This document shows positions 35,961 to 45,928 of a stretch of DNA of 50,368 nucleotides, piece after piece. This DNA is from Planctomycetaceae bacterium (GTDB lineage: Bacteria; Planctomycetota; Planctomycetia; Pirellulales; UBA1268). The first letter of the stretch is position 1. The number at the start of each line of letters is the position of its first letter. The notes beneath the pieces were generated by a model. That model made no database searches, was not told the origin of the DNA, and was given only the letters and a program-made list of their open reading frames with translations. The stretch lies in NCBI GenBank assembly GCA_005791575.1, contig SXWA01000181.1, positions 1 to 50,368 of the forward strand, read 5' to 3'. A program made the translations under genes and the position numbers.

Positions 35961-37370
35961 GTGCCCGTCGCTGCCCGCACCGATCTGGCATTCCAGCGGT
36001 GCATCGCGCCAGCCTGCGCCGCCACCTTCTCGGTGGATGAGGTGCTCACCAGTTGCCCATCGTGCGGCAACCTGCTCGACGTGGTCTACGACTGGGATCG
36101 GCTGCCGCCGCCGACGTCGTTCGAACTGTTCGAGCGCAAGTGGCTCCGGCGCAGCGATCCGCTCGCGGTGAGCGGTGTCTGGCGGTTCCACGAGTTGCTC
36201 CCGTTCGTGCCCCGCGAGGCGGTGGTCACCATCGGTGAGGGGCAGACACTCCTTTCGGTGTCGGACGGTGTGGGTGGCTATGTCGGCATGAAGCCCGGGC
36301 GGCTCCACCTGCAGTACGAGGGCCTCAATCCTTCCGGGTCGTTCAAAGACAACGGCATGGCTGCCGCCTTCTCCCACGCCCGGCTGATCGGGGCGCGGCG
36401 CGCGGCCTGCGCCTCCACGGGCAACACGAGCGCCTCGTTGGCGGTCTACTGCGCCGTCACGCGGATGATGCGCGGGATCATCTTCATCGGCTCGGGGAAG
36501 ATCTCCTACGGTAAGCTCTCCCAGGCGCTCGACTACGGCGCGCTGACGATCCAGATCGCCGGCGACTTCGACGACGCGATGGCGCGGGTCAAAGAGGTCT
36601 CGGGGCGCCTCGGGATCTACCTGGTCAACAGCGTCAATCCCTTCCGGCTGGAGGGGCAGAAGACGATCATGTTCCGGGTGCTGGAGTCGCTCGGTTGGGA
36701 GGTGCCCGACTGGATCGTGGTGCCGGGGGGCAACCTCGGCAATTCGAGCGCCTTCGGCAAGGCCTTCGCCGAGTTGCGGCACCTGGGATTGATCGACCGG
36801 GTGCCGCGGTTGGCGGTCATCAATGCGGCGGGTGCCAACACCCTCTACGAGCTCTACCACCGGCGCGGCCTGCGCTGGGAGGGCGGCCGCGCCGATCTCT
36901 CCCCGGCCTGCCACTACTACGACGAGCTCGACCGCGACAACCGCCGGGCCGACACGATCGCCAGTGCGATCGAGATCAACCGGCCGGTGAACCTCAACAA
37001 ATGCCTCCGCGCTCTGGAAACCTGCGACGGCGTCGTCCGGCAGGTGAGCGAGCAGGAGATCCTCGATGCCAAGGCGCAGGTCGGTGCCGGCGGCCTGGGA
37101 TGCGAGCCCGCCAGCGCCGCCAGCGTGGCGGGCGCGAAGCAGCTCGTCGCCGAGGGGGTGATCGGCCGCGACGACCGTGTGGTCTGCATCCTCACCGGTC
37201 ACCAGCTCAAGGATCCGACCGCGACCGTGGCCTACCACACCACCGACCAGAAGCTGTTCAACGAAGTGCTCGGCAGCCGGGGGGTGAGCCGGGCGAGCTT
37301 CGCCAATCGGGCCGTCAGCGTCGGCAATCGGCTCGACGAGATCGTCCAGGCGATCGATCTCTACGGTTGA
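35961..37370 (+). CDS. thrC: Threonine synthase
   Basis: A 469-residue PLP enzyme converting O-phosphohomoserine to threonine. The PLP lysine lies in [10 protein letters not shown], and the conserved [15 protein letters not shown] and phosphate loop [15 protein letters not shown] are present, with a C-terminal [13 protein letters not shown] Cys-rich N-terminal segment ([20 protein letters not shown], then SCG) resembles the small zinc-ribbon of the subgroup with extended N-termini. The GTG at 35961 is preferred because GGAGAG lies about 7 nt upstream; the frame stays open to 35805 without homology. dapB follows 90 bp downstream on the same strand, giving an aspartate-family pair. Confidence 0.95.
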   Translation: MPVAARTDLAFQRCIAPACAATFSVDEVLTSCPSCGNLLDVVYDWDRLPPPTSFELFERKWLRRSDPLAVSGVWRFHELLPFVPREAVVTIGEGQTLLSVSDGVGGYVGMKPGRLHLQYEGLNPSGSFKDNGMAAAFSHARLIGARRAACASTGNTSASLAVYCAVTRMMRGIIFIGSGKISYGKLSQALDYGALTIQIAGDFDDAMARVKEVSGRLGIYLVNSVNPFRLEGQKTIMFRVLESLGWEVPDWIVVPGGNLGNSSAFGKAFAELRHLGLIDRVPRLAVINAAGANTLYELYHRRGLRWEGGRADLSPACHYYDELDRDNRRADTIASAIEINRPVNLNKCLRALETCDGVVRQVSEQEILDAKAQVGAGGLGCEPASAASVAGAKQLVAEGVIGRDDRVVCILTGHQLKDPTATVAYHTTDQKLFNEVLGSRGVSRASFANRAVSVGNRLDEIVQAIDLYG

Positions 37371-37460
37371 TGGCCGGGTGGGGGCGGCCCTGCCCCGCCC
37401 CGACCCACTTCGGCGACGGGGCACATCCTGGTGGAGGCGGGCCGTGGCCCGCGCGACCTG

Positions 37461-38276
37461 ATGAGTGGCTCGACCCTCCCGCTCCGTCTGGTGATGCACG
37501 GTGCGGCCGGCCGTATGGGGCAGCGGATCATCGCCTGCGCGGCGTCGGAACCGGAACGCTGGAAACTGGTCGCCGCGACCGAGCGGACGGGGCACCCGCG
37601 GATCGGGACCGATGTCGGTCTGCTGGCGGGCCTGCCGGCCGCCGGGGTGGCGGTGGGCGACGGATGGTCGTGCCCGGCCGACGTCGTGATCGACTTCTCG
37701 CTGCCGGGGGCCGTGGCGGGAATCGCCCAGGCGTGCGTGGCCCGGAAGGTGCCCCTGGTCGTCGCCACCACGGGGCTCGAGCCGGCCGACCAAGCGGCCG
37801 TGACCGCCGCTGCCCGGACGATCGCCGTCCTCCAGTCACCGAGCATGAGTCTGGCGGTCAACGTGGCGATGGACCTGGTGGCCCGTGCCGCCGCGCTGCT
37901 CCACCGCACGGGGGTGCGGACCGACGTCGAGATCGTCGAGTGCCACCACCGCCACAAGGAGGATGCCCCCAGTGGCACCGCCCTGAAGTTCGGTAGCTTG
38001 GTGCAGGCGGCGATGGGGCAGGAGGCCGTGGCCCACGGCCGGGAAGGCAGGCCGGGGGCGAGGCCAGCCGGCGAGATCGGCTACCACGCCGTCCGGGCCG
38101 GCGATAACCCTGGCGAGCACACGATCCTTTTCGGTCTCGAGGGGGAGTCGTTGTCGGTGAACGTCCGCGCTTCCAACCGTGATTGCTATGCCCGCGGGGC
38201 GTTGGCGGCGGCGGCCTTCCTGGCGGGCAAACCGGCGGGGCTGTATTCGATGCGCGACGTCCTTGGCATTGCCTGA
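37461..38276 (+). CDS. dapB: 4-hydroxy-tetrahydrodipicolinate reductase
   Basis: A 271-residue NAD(P)H reductase of lysine/diaminopimelate biosynthesis, essential for peptidoglycan where mDAP is used. Motifs: HGAAGRMGQRI (nucleotide loop), VIDFSLPGAV, VVATTGL, SPSMSLAVNVAMDL and the catalytic VECHHRHKEDAPSGTAL with His/His/Lys. The C-terminal ending CYARGALAAAAFLAGKPAGLYSMRDVLG is typical. The ATG at 37461 begins just before the conserved strand. It follows thrC and is probably cotranscribed with it. Confidence 0.96.
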   Translation: MSGSTLPLRLVMHGAAGRMGQRIIACAASEPERWKLVAATERTGHPRIGTDVGLLAGLPAAGVAVGDGWSCPADVVIDFSLPGAVAGIAQACVARKVPLVVATTGLEPADQAAVTAAARTIAVLQSPSMSLAVNVAMDLVARAAALLHRTGVRTDVEIVECHHRHKEDAPSGTALKFGSLVQAAMGQEAVAHGREGRPGARPAGEIGYHAVRAGDNPGEHTILFGLEGESLSVNVRASNRDCYARGALAAAAFLAGKPAGLYSMRDVLGIA

Positions 38277-38871
38277 CCGATACCTTTCTGTCGCTGCCTG
38301 GCCACGCCCCGGGCGACACCCGCGGTGAGCACCCCTCTTGGGGGTTCCTGGCTGGCTGGACCCGGCCTCGCCCGGATTGCCCAGAAGCCCGGGCTCACCT
38401 GATTTGTGTTGCCTCACCAACTTGGTGAGGTCCGGTTCACAAGGTTGGTGAACCGGCTGCCCTGAGGCTTCGGTTTCGTCATCTGAAACTGCAAAAACAG
38501 CCCGTTTTTCGCAGTGTTCAGAAGCCGCGGCCGATTGGCACGGGGTGTGCTTCTCGAAAGCATCGTCGGTGTCGTTGACGGGATCGATCTTCCAGGTGGT
38601 GGACCGGACAGCCCCGCATGTGGGTAGCCGTTTCACTGGGGCCACTTCACTGTGGCCAGTTCACTGGGCTCACTGAACGGCTCGCTGACGCCCCCGGGTT
38701 GCCCGAGGCCGTCGGGGTCGCTCGGGCCTCACCTGGGAAATCGCTCTCGGTTTCGCAGCTGTCGCCTGCCGGCAGGTGGGCCACTCTGCAGCGCACTGAC
38801 ACACGGCTTCGCCGTGGCCTTCGATCACCACGTGATTCACAGCGTCGTCCCTCTCACCAGGATGCACAACC
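38277..38871. other. 595-bp intergenic region with palindromes
   Basis: It separates dapB from the first PEP-CTERM-type gene. It contains the twin palindromes described separately, CTGCAAAAA/TTTTTcGCAG (about 38486-38511, terminator-like) and repeated TTCACTG(G/T) words at 38633-38675. No gene is convincing. Confidence 0.6.
38412..38456. repeat. Twin palindromes
   Basis: CCTCACCAACTTGGTGAGG (38412-38430) is a perfect 9-bp palindrome about a single central base. CCGGTTCAC-aaggttg-GTGAACCGG (38432-38456) follows after one base. They may be operator sites, or stem-loops in a transcript ending dapB. Confidence 0.85.
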
Positions 38872-40101
38872 ATGGGGATGGTATGGATCGTCAGTGCGCA
38901 GATTCTCGCTGCGCTGTTCCCGGCCACCGTTGCGACCGGCCTGTCTGACCGACTTGCCCGCCGACGACCCCGGCAAGATTCCCCCGGCCAGAATCCCGGC
39001 CAACATCCCGGCCGCCATCCCGGCCAGTGGCCCGCTGCACTCAGTGCATCCCCCGCACGATGCCTCGCGCGTTGTGCCCGGGGTGTGTTGGCGGCGCTGT
39101 TCGTGGTCACTGCGGCGACCACCGCGCCGCCGGCTGTGGCGGAGACCTACCAGATCACCGATCTCTACGGGACCGGTGTCGGCAACGACTACCAACTCAT
39201 TTCCCAGGGATCGAGCGATCCGCACTACACGATCACCAAGGTGCAATTCCTCAGCGGCACCACCGGTCCGGGCTACCCACCGGCCAGCGACAGCCAGTGG
39301 CTCGGCGCGCCCAAGGCCTACCGGATCGACCAGTGGTCAGCGAACAACACCAGCGGCACACGCCCGTCGCAGTGGGTCGCCCCCAACGGCTCGACTGAAG
39401 CGCTCCCTCCGTTCACACCGACAGGCCAATTCGTCGACGCGCCGGTGGCCCAGTACTACGCCTACCAGACCAGCTTCACGATCCCCGACGACAACTGGGA
39501 GTTTGCCGAAATCGCCGGGCAGTGGATCGCCGACAACACCGGCACCGGCATCTTTCTCAATGGATCGCGGATCAACGCGTTGGCGAACTGGTCTTATTCG
39601 AGTGCCAACGTGGCCGCCACGTTCTTCAAGGCAGGGGTCAACACGCTCGAGTTCCGCGTCCGGAATCTGATCGAGTCGCCCGGCGACTTCGCCAACCCCA
39701 CAGGGATGCAGGTCACCGTGAACGCTGCCTACTACCTGGCGACTCCCGTACCCGAGCCCTCGGTGGCGATCCTCGGGGCGATGGGTGTGGCGACGGTCGT
39801 CGGCTTCAAGACACCATCGGTGCGCCGTCGCCTCCGTCGCGGCAGAGCCGCTTCCTCAGGCCGTGCACCGCAACTCCGCTCGGCACAGGGCTGGGCCAGA
39901 GCGGCGTGGCGGCGGACGGAGGGGAGTGGCCGCTGGGGAGGTGCTGCCGGAGGGGGGCCGGGTGCGGGTGATCCCAAAGCCACCGCAGTCGAGGGAAGTG
40001 GAGACCGTGCGACGGCGTGGCAGTCCGGATCGGCGCCGACGTGGTCGCCCCGCCGGATGATCTGGGGTTCGCGAACCACCATCCGCACCCAGAACCGCTG
40101 A
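38872..40101 (+). CDS. PEP-CTERM-type surface protein with an extra C-terminal tail
   Basis: A 409-residue exported protein, paralogous to the convergent protein at 40135-41007. The shared domain begins at YQITDLYGTGVGNDYQLISQ, and includes SDPHYTITKVQFLSGTTG, YRIDQW, WIADNTGTGIFLNGS and NPTGMQVTVNAAYY. A PEP-CTERM-like signal follows: the motif VPEPS, a hydrophobic stretch (VAILGAMGVATVVGF) and the basic cluster RRRLRR. Normally the protein ends there, but 86 further Gly/Arg/Ser-rich residues follow to the stop at 40101. The N-terminus has a proline/glycine stretch (PGQNPGQHPGRHPGQ) encoded by 12-bp direct repeats before the signal peptide (VLAALFVVTAATTAPPAVA), so the real start is uncertain; the first ATG is used. 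It is a candidate exosortase substrate. Confidence 0.75.
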   Translation: MGMVWIVSAQILAALFPATVATGLSDRLARRRPRQDSPGQNPGQHPGRHPGQWPAALSASPARCLARCARGVLAALFVVTAATTAPPAVAETYQITDLYGTGVGNDYQLISQGSSDPHYTITKVQFLSGTTGPGYPPASDSQWLGAPKAYRIDQWSANNTSGTRPSQWVAPNGSTEALPPFTPTGQFVDAPVAQYYAYQTSFTIPDDNWEFAEIAGQWIADNTGTGIFLNGSRINALANWSYSSANVAATFFKAGVNTLEFRVRNLIESPGDFANPTGMQVTVNAAYYLATPVPEPSVAILGAMGVATVVGFKTPSVRRRLRRGRAASSGRAPQLRSAQGWARAAWRRTEGSGRWGGAAGGGPGAGDPKATAVEGSGDRATAWQSGSAPTWSPRRMIWGSRTTIRTQNR

Positions 40102-40134
40102 CCAGCCCACCTCCTCAAGGGGAGCCGGGAAGGA

Positions 40135-41007
40135 TCAGCCCCGGGCCACCACCCGTCGTCGCTCGATGAACGCGAGCGATCCGACCGCGAGAGCGATGCA
40201 GGATGTGGCCGACAGCGGGTCGATCTCCGGCACGTCCGTCCGATAGTAGGCGCCGGTGACGGTCACCTGCATGCCGGTCGGATTGGAGAAGTCACCCTCG
40301 TTCTCGATCACGTTCCGGACGCGGAAGTCGAGCGTGTTCGTGCCAGCGACGAAAAACGTCCCGCCGGTGTTCGCGCTGGAGTAGGAGAACTGAATCGGGC
40401 TTCCCGACGGCAGCGTCAATTGATTGCCGTTGAGGAAAATGCCAAGGCCGATGTTGTCGGCGATCCAATCGCCGGAGATCTCAGCGAACGTCCAGTCATT
40501 CGCACCGATCGTGAACGTCGTCTGGTAGTTGTAAAACCGGGCGACCGGTGCATCGACGAGTTGGCCGCTCGGGGTGAACGGCGACTGAGCCTCCGTCGCA
40601 CCGTTCGGGGCGACCCATTGCGACGGCCGCGCGGCACCGGTGTTGTTCGGCGTCCACTGGTCGATCCGGTAGGCCTTGGGGGCACCGAGCCAGGGGGTGT
40701 CGCTCGGCGGCGGGTAGCCGGTGCCGGTCGTGCCGGTGAAAAACGCCACGGCGGTCACCGTGTAGTGCGGGTCGCTGGCACCCTCCGCGATCAGGCTGCC
40801 GGCGTTGTCCACGCCCGTGCCATAGAGATCGGTGATCTGGATCGTCGTTGCCCGGGCCGGCATCACGCAGGCCAGCGCCAGCACCAATCCGGTCATCGCC
40901 GACACGAGCCGGCGGCGGTCCTCGGTCAGCCAAAGCGAGAGGCTCGTGCCGCAGGCCATGCCGGCGATCCGTCCGCAACCAATTCCAGTCAGTCCCGTGG
41001 TCGTCAT
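40135..41007 (-). CDS. VPEID-type PEP-CTERM surface protein
   Basis: A 290-residue exported protein, clearly paralogous to its convergent neighbour (QITDLYGTGVDNAGSLIAEG, SDPHYTVTAVAFFTGTTG, YRIDQWTPNNT, WIADNIGLGIFLNG, NPTGMQVTVTGAYY). A signal peptide (SAMTGLVLALACVMPARA) precedes the domain. The C-terminus is a sorting signal with the variant motif VPEIDPLS, a hydrophobic helix (ATSCIALAVGSLAFI) and ERRR close to the end, as expected for exosortase processing. ATG 41005-41007 has GGAG 9 nt upstream; an ATG at 41016 is closer to the same site. The function of the shared domain is unknown to me; it looks beta-rich and extracellular. Confidence 0.82.
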   Translation of the reverse strand: MTTTGLTGIGCGRIAGMACGTSLSLWLTEDRRRLVSAMTGLVLALACVMPARATTIQITDLYGTGVDNAGSLIAEGASDPHYTVTAVAFFTGTTGTGYPPPSDTPWLGAPKAYRIDQWTPNNTGAARPSQWVAPNGATEAQSPFTPSGQLVDAPVARFYNYQTTFTIGANDWTFAEISGDWIADNIGLGIFLNGNQLTLPSGSPIQFSYSSANTGGTFFVAGTNTLDFRVRNVIENEGDFSNPTGMQVTVTGAYYRTDVPEIDPLSATSCIALAVGSLAFIERRRVVARG

Positions 41008-41564
41008 GGTCGTCATCTCCACCCCGTTATCTCTCTTGCTTGTCATTGCCCCGCGACCAGCCTGGTCGCGGTATCGTTCGCCGGTGTCTCTCGAGGTGCC
41101 GGGCCGCCGAACCTGCCGCCGACCCGCGAGGGCGGCTTCTGGGGTGAATCGCCCCAGTCGGCACTCGCAGACCCAAGAAGGTGCAAGCCGCGTACCATCG
41201 TCCATCGGATTTTGTTTTTTCTGGTTGGGTCGCGGGTGGTGATCCATGGACCCCTGCTTTCACGGGGCGAAACGGCCTCGAGCGGCTCTTGTTGGAAGCG
41301 GTGGACCTGGGGATCATCAGGAGCAGTGCTCGGCGGCTGTGGTCCGGAGCTGGGGCGGATCGCCCCAGCCCCGAACGGGGGTACGTGGTGAATCGCGTCA
41401 TGCTCACTGGCCGGACAGATCGCCGCGGCCGCGAGTGGCCATCCGTGTTGCGGCATGGTGGAGGGAACCCGGGAACGGTTGAATCGGAGCTGGTGTTCGC
41501 CCCCTCCACGGGCCCGCACGGGCACCGCGCGTCGAGCCCCTCGGTGCCGACGGGTTCCGCGCCG
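41008..41564. other. 557-bp divergent intergenic region
   Basis: It lies between the VPEID-type gene and the cytochrome/DUF1549 gene. It is open in the frame of the latter but has no good start. The inverted pair GGGGCGGATCGCCCC (near 41354) is the only structure I noticed. Confidence 0.5.
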
Positions 41565-44309
41565 ATGGGCCACGGCGCTGTACACGTCGTCGTCCTCGTC
41601 GCCGTGGGGATGTGGTACGCCTGCGGTGGAATCCCGGGCGATTCGCTCCACGCCGCCGACGATTCCCCCGAGGCCACTGTCGCCGGAGACGCTCCCTCCC
41701 CCGCCGCACTCGCCGCCTACGCCCGGTTCGTGAGGCCGCTGCTGGCACGGCGTTGCCAGGCCTGCCACGGCGCGCTGGCCCAGCAAGCTGGGCTCCGGCT
41801 CGACACTGCCGCGTCGTTGCTCGCCGGCGGCCACTCCGGTCCCGCCGCGAGCCCCGGCATGCCTGCGGAGAGCCTGCTCCTTGCCCGCGTCACCGATGCC
41901 GATCCCACCGAGCGCATGCCGCCGCCCGGCGAAGGCGAACCGCTCACCGAGGAGGAGGTGCGCGAGATCCGTGCCTGGATCGCCGCCGGATGCCCCGCTC
42001 CCGCCGACGAACGGCCGGAGGCCGATCCCCGCGATCACTGGGCGTTCCGACCGGTCGAGCGGCCGGCTGTGCCAGGGGCCGCGGGCAGTCATCCGATCGA
42101 CGGCTTTCTCGCCGCCGCCCGCGCGCGCGCCGGCATCGCGGATGTGGCCGCTGAGGCTCCGCCCGGAGTGCTCGTCCGCCGGCTGTATATCGACCTCATC
42201 GGGCTCCCGCCGAGCCCGGAGGATCTGGCGGCGATCCTCGCTGACCGCGTTGCGGGCAACGCCGCGGGCAACGCCGCGGGGGGCACCGAGGGCTGGTACG
42301 AGCGGCTCGTCGATCGACTCCTCGCCGATCCCCGCCACGCGCAGCGCTGGGCGCGGCACTGGATGGATGTCTGGCGCTACTCCGACTGGTGGGGGCTCGG
42401 CGACCAGCTCCGCAACAGTTCCCCCCACATCTGGCACTGGCGCGACTGGATCGTGGAGTCGCTGGCCGCGGACCTCCCGTACGACGAGATGGTGCGGCTC
42501 ATGCTCGCCGCCGACGAACTGTATCCGGACGATCCCGCCCGCGTGCGGGCCACCGGCTTCCTGGCCCGCAATTGGTTTCTCTTCAACCGCACCCCGTGGC
42601 TCGACGAGACGGTGGAGCATGTCGGCAAGGCGTTTCTCGGGCTGACGCTCAACTGCGCGAAGTGCCACGACCACAAATACGATCCCCTCCGGCAGGAAGA
42701 CCACTACGCCTTCCGCGCCTTCTTCGCCCCCTACCACGTGCGCCACGACGTCGTGCCGGGCGAACCCGACACCGATCGCGACGCCATGGCGCGCGTGTTC
42801 GACGGCGAGCCGACGGCCCCCACCTATCTGCTCGTCCGTGGCGACGATGCCCGGCCCGCGAAGGATCGCCCGATCGCGCCCGGGGTGCCGGCCGTGTTCG
42901 GCGTGCCCCTGCCGCTGATCGAGCCGGTGTCGCTGCCGCCGCGGGCCTGGCAGCCGGAACGACAGCCGTGGGCGATCGAGGCCCATCGCGCCGTGGCGAG
43001 CGCGCGGGTCGCGGCGGCCGAGGCGGCCCTGACTGCCGCCGCCGCGGACGAGCGCCCGCTCGTGGAGGCCCGTCTCGGGGCGGAGCGGGCCGGGCTGGCG
43101 GCGATCGACGCCCGAGCCACGGCGATGCAGGCAGGATGGAATGCCGACGACGCCGCCTCCCACCTCGCCCAGGCGGCGGTCACCGCCGAGCGCGAATCGG
43201 CCGTGGCCCGGGCGCGGGTGGCGGTGATCGAGGGGGAACGGGCGGCGGCCGCCGCCGGCGGCGACGACCGGGCGCACGCTGTCGAGAAAGCGGCCCAGAA
43301 ACTCGCCACCGCCCGCGCCGCGCTCGACGAGGCCGTCGCCGCGCTCACCGCACCGGGCGGCACGTTCACGCCGCTGGTCGGGGCGCGGTGGGTGCCGACG
43401 CGCTTCCGCTACTCCGGTCAGGACGATCCGCCGATCCCCTTCCCCGACACGAGCACGGGGCGCCGGCGGGCGCTCGCCGCCTGGATCACCGATCCGCGGC
43501 ACCCGCTCACCCCGCGCGTCGCCGTCAATCATCTCTGGCTGCGCCACATGGGGCGGCCGCTCGTGGCGACGATGTTCGACTTCGGCCGCAAGGGGGCGGC
43601 CCCCACGCATCCCGACCTGCTCGATTGGCTCGCCGCCGAGTTGGTCGCGGGACCGCCGGATGGATCGCCGTGGAGCCTCCGGCACCTCCACCGGCTGATC
43701 GTCACCTCCGCCGCCTACCGGATGGAGTCCTCGGCCGCCGGCCTGGAGCCTGCCGCGGAACGGGATCCCGACAACGCCCTCCTCTGGCGGCGCGAGCCTG
43801 TCCGGCTCGAGGCCCAGGTGGTGCGCGACGCCGTCCTCGCCGTGGCCGGGCTCCTCGACGTCTCCCCGGGCGGCCCTCCCGTGCCCCCCGACCGGCAGGC
43901 CGAGTCGCGGCGCCGCAGCCTCTACTTCACCCACTCCGACATCAGCCGCAATCCGTTTCTCGTCGTCTTCGACGATGCCGCGGTGAAGGACTGCTACCGG
44001 CGCGAGGAGAGCGTGGTGCCGCAGCAGGCGCTGGCGCTGTCGCACGCGGCACTCGTCCACGAGGCCGCCGCGACGGTCGCCCGGCGCCTCTCCGCCGACG
44101 GCGCCGGCGACGCGGCGTTCGTCGACCGCGCGTTCATCGCCGTGCTCGCGCGGCCGGCCGACGACGCGGAACGGGATGCGTGCCTCGGTGCGCTCGAGCG
44201 CTGGCGCCGCCTGCCCGACGAGGCCGTCGGGGGCACGCCCCCCGACCCGGCGCGCGGGCACCTCGTCTGGGCGCTGTTCAACCACACCGATTTCGTCACC
44301 GTCCGCTGA
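41565..44309 (+). CDS. Planctomycete cytochrome (PSCyt1) / DUF1549 / DUF1553 secreted protein
   Basis: A protein of about 914 residues in the large planctomycetal family with PSCyt1, DUF1549 and DUF1553 domains. ATG 41565 is chosen because it directly precedes a signal peptide ([20 protein letters not shown]); the frame is open from 41181. The c-type heme motif C64-QA-C67-H68 (RRCQACHG) and [20 protein letters not shown] are in PSCyt1. DUF1549 shows [36 protein letters not shown] and [20 protein letters not shown] (a second CxxCH). An Ala-rich coiled coil follows at about 600-700. DUF1553 has [34 protein letters not shown] and a C-terminal segment ending [13 protein letters not shown]. The DUF1501 gene follows, as is usual; the pair probably acts in a periplasmic redox or polysaccharide-degradation role. 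Confidence 0.93.
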   Translation: MGHGAVHVVVLVAVGMWYACGGIPGDSLHAADDSPEATVAGDAPSPAALAAYARFVRPLLARRCQACHGALAQQAGLRLDTAASLLAGGHSGPAASPGMPAESLLLARVTDADPTERMPPPGEGEPLTEEEVREIRAWIAAGCPAPADERPEADPRDHWAFRPVERPAVPGAAGSHPIDGFLAAARARAGIADVAAEAPPGVLVRRLYIDLIGLPPSPEDLAAILADRVAGNAAGNAAGGTEGWYERLVDRLLADPRHAQRWARHWMDVWRYSDWWGLGDQLRNSSPHIWHWRDWIVESLAADLPYDEMVRLMLAADELYPDDPARVRATGFLARNWFLFNRTPWLDETVEHVGKAFLGLTLNCAKCHDHKYDPLRQEDHYAFRAFFAPYHVRHDVVPGEPDTDRDAMARVFDGEPTAPTYLLVRGDDARPAKDRPIAPGVPAVFGVPLPLIEPVSLPPRAWQPERQPWAIEAHRAVASARVAAAEAALTAAAADERPLVEARLGAERAGLAAIDARATAMQAGWNADDAASHLAQAAVTAERESAVARARVAVIEGERAAAAAGGDDRAHAVEKAAQKLATARAALDEAVAALTAPGGTFTPLVGARWVPTRFRYSGQDDPPIPFPDTSTGRRRALAAWITDPRHPLTPRVAVNHLWLRHMGRPLVATMFDFGRKGAAPTHPDLLDWLAAELVAGPPDGSPWSLRHLHRLIVTSAAYRMESSAAGLEPAAERDPDNALLWRREPVRLEAQVVRDAVLAVAGLLDVSPGGPPVPPDRQAESRRRSLYFTHSDISRNPFLVVFDDAAVKDCYRREESVVPQQALALSHAALVHEAAATVARRLSADGAGDAAFVDRAFIAVLARPADDAERDACLGALERWRRLPDEAVGGTPPDPARGHLVWALFNHTDFVTVR

Positions 44310-44346
44310 CCCGAGCCGAGTCCTGTTCACCGCTCCGAGGACGACC

Positions 44347-45780
44347 ATGGAACCGATGCGCCGCTCCCGCCGGCAGATCGTCAGTGGCGCCGCCCGGGTG
44401 ACCGCGCTGGCCGGTGTGGCGGCGGTCCGCCCCGCGGCTGGCGCCGATGACGGCTGGGGCCCGCCCGACGGCCGGCCCCATTTTCCCGCGCGCGCCCGCA
44501 GCGTGATCTGGCTGTTCATGAACGGCGGGGTCAGCCACCTCGAGAGTTTCGATCCCAAGCCGATGGTCACCCGCCATGCCGGCAAGTCGATCGCCGAGAC
44601 CCCGTTCGCCAGCGTCCAGGACCCGGCGAAGCTGGCGCTCGAGCGGGCGCCCGTGCCCGATGCCAACGGCCAGCAGCGCAACGTGCTCTATCCGCTCCAG
44701 GTCGGGTTCCGCCCCCGCGGCGAGTCGGGGATCGAGGTCAGCGACTGGTTTCCCCATGTCGGCGGCCAGATCGATCGGATCGCGGTGGTGCGCTCGATGT
44801 ACACCACCGACAGCAACCACGGCGCGCAGACGCAGTTCCACACCGGGCGGCACATGCTCGATCCGGTCTCCCCCACGCTCGGCGGCTGGGTGCACTACGC
44901 GCTCGGCTCGCTCAACCCGGCGCTTCCGCAGTTCATCTCGATCGGCACGCGCGAATACTGGAATCGGCGCGACGGCCACTACCTCGGTCCGGCCCACGAC
45001 GCCGTGCCGCTGCGGATCGATCCCGCCAGCCCGCTCGACTTCGGCCAGCCGGAGCGCCCCTTCCCGCGCCCCGCCGCCGCCGTGGGGCTCGATCTCGTCG
45101 CCGACCTCAACCGGCTCACCGCCCGGCGCTACCCCGGCGACGCCACCACCGCGGCGCGCACCGCCGCCTACGAGCTCGCCTTCCGCATGCAGACGAGCGT
45201 GCCGGAGGTGGTCGACGTGGCCGCCGAGACGCCGGAGACCCACCGCCTCTACGGGCTCGATCGGCCTGAGTGCCGCGAGTTCGCCCTCCAGTTGCTCGCC
45301 GCGCGGCGGTTCGTCGAGCGCGGGGTGCGGTTCGTGCAGATCCAGCACGGCGGCGGCGGTGCCGGTGCCTGGGATGCCCATGGTGGCCTGCGGGCCAACC
45401 ATGAGAAGCTCTCCAGCGCGGTCGACCAGCCGATCGGCGGCCTCCTCGCCGACCTCCACCGCCGCGGTCTGCTCGACGAGACGATCGTCGTCTTCGCCAC
45501 CGAGTTCGGCCGCACCCCCGGCACCCAGGGGGCCGACGGCCGCGACCACCATCCGTTCGGCTTCTCGGTCTGGCTGGCCGGCGGTGGCATCCGTGGCGGG
45601 TGCGTCCACGGGGCGACCGACGAGCTCGGCTTCCACGCCGTCGAGGACCGGCACTACGTCACCGACATCCACGCCACGATCCTCCAGCTCCTCGGCCTCG
45701 ATTCGCGGCGTCTGGAGCTGCCCGAGAGAAAACGGCTGGCGATCGACCACGGGCAGGCGATCCGTGCGATCATCGCCTGA
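44347..45780 (+). CDS. DUF1501 domain protein, Tat-type signal
   Basis: A 477-residue protein of the DUF1501 family, nearly always found after a DUF1549/DUF1553 gene in Planctomycetes. The N-terminus ([20 protein letters not shown]) resembles a twin-arginine signal. Hallmarks: [76 protein letters not shown] and [20 protein letters not shown]. The fold resembles alkaline-phosphatase/sulfatase-type metallohydrolases. It is 37 bp after the DUF1553 stop and likely in the same operon. The reaction is not known. Confidence 0.93.
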   Translation: MEPMRRSRRQIVSGAARVTALAGVAAVRPAAGADDGWGPPDGRPHFPARARSVIWLFMNGGVSHLESFDPKPMVTRHAGKSIAETPFASVQDPAKLALERAPVPDANGQQRNVLYPLQVGFRPRGESGIEVSDWFPHVGGQIDRIAVVRSMYTTDSNHGAQTQFHTGRHMLDPVSPTLGGWVHYALGSLNPALPQFISIGTREYWNRRDGHYLGPAHDAVPLRIDPASPLDFGQPERPFPRPAAAVGLDLVADLNRLTARRYPGDATTAARTAAYELAFRMQTSVPEVVDVAAETPETHRLYGLDRPECREFALQLLAARRFVERGVRFVQIQHGGGGAGAWDAHGGLRANHEKLSSAVDQPIGGLLADLHRRGLLDETIVVFATEFGRTPGTQGADGRDHHPFGFSVWLAGGGIRGGCVHGATDELGFHAVEDRHYVTDIHATILQLLGLDSRRLELPERKRLAIDHGQAIRAIIA

Positions 45781-45928
45781 TCGGCGGGGCTGCCTGTGCT
45801 TCTGTCAGGCGGGCTGCCTGTATTCCTGACCGGCGGGCAACGCGGAATCTCGGGTTGCCGCCCGACCGGAGGGCGTTGGTACCATTCGGCCCGGTGGTTC
45901 GGGACTTTCGGTACGGAGACAATCGCGC

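Noticed and set aside
35853-37793. Long minus-strand open frame (646 codons) opposite thrC
   Set aside because: It lies antisense to threonine synthase and the start of dapB, both confirmed by motifs; no homology of its own.
39856-40110. Minus-strand frame overlapping the PEP-CTERM tail as the true gene
   Set aside because: It contains only low-complexity Arg/Pro/Ser sequence and no start with a ribosome-binding site.
41043-44681. 1212-codon minus-strand open frame
   Set aside because: It covers the DUF1549/DUF1553 gene in antisense; high GC at third positions opens this frame. No motifs recognised.
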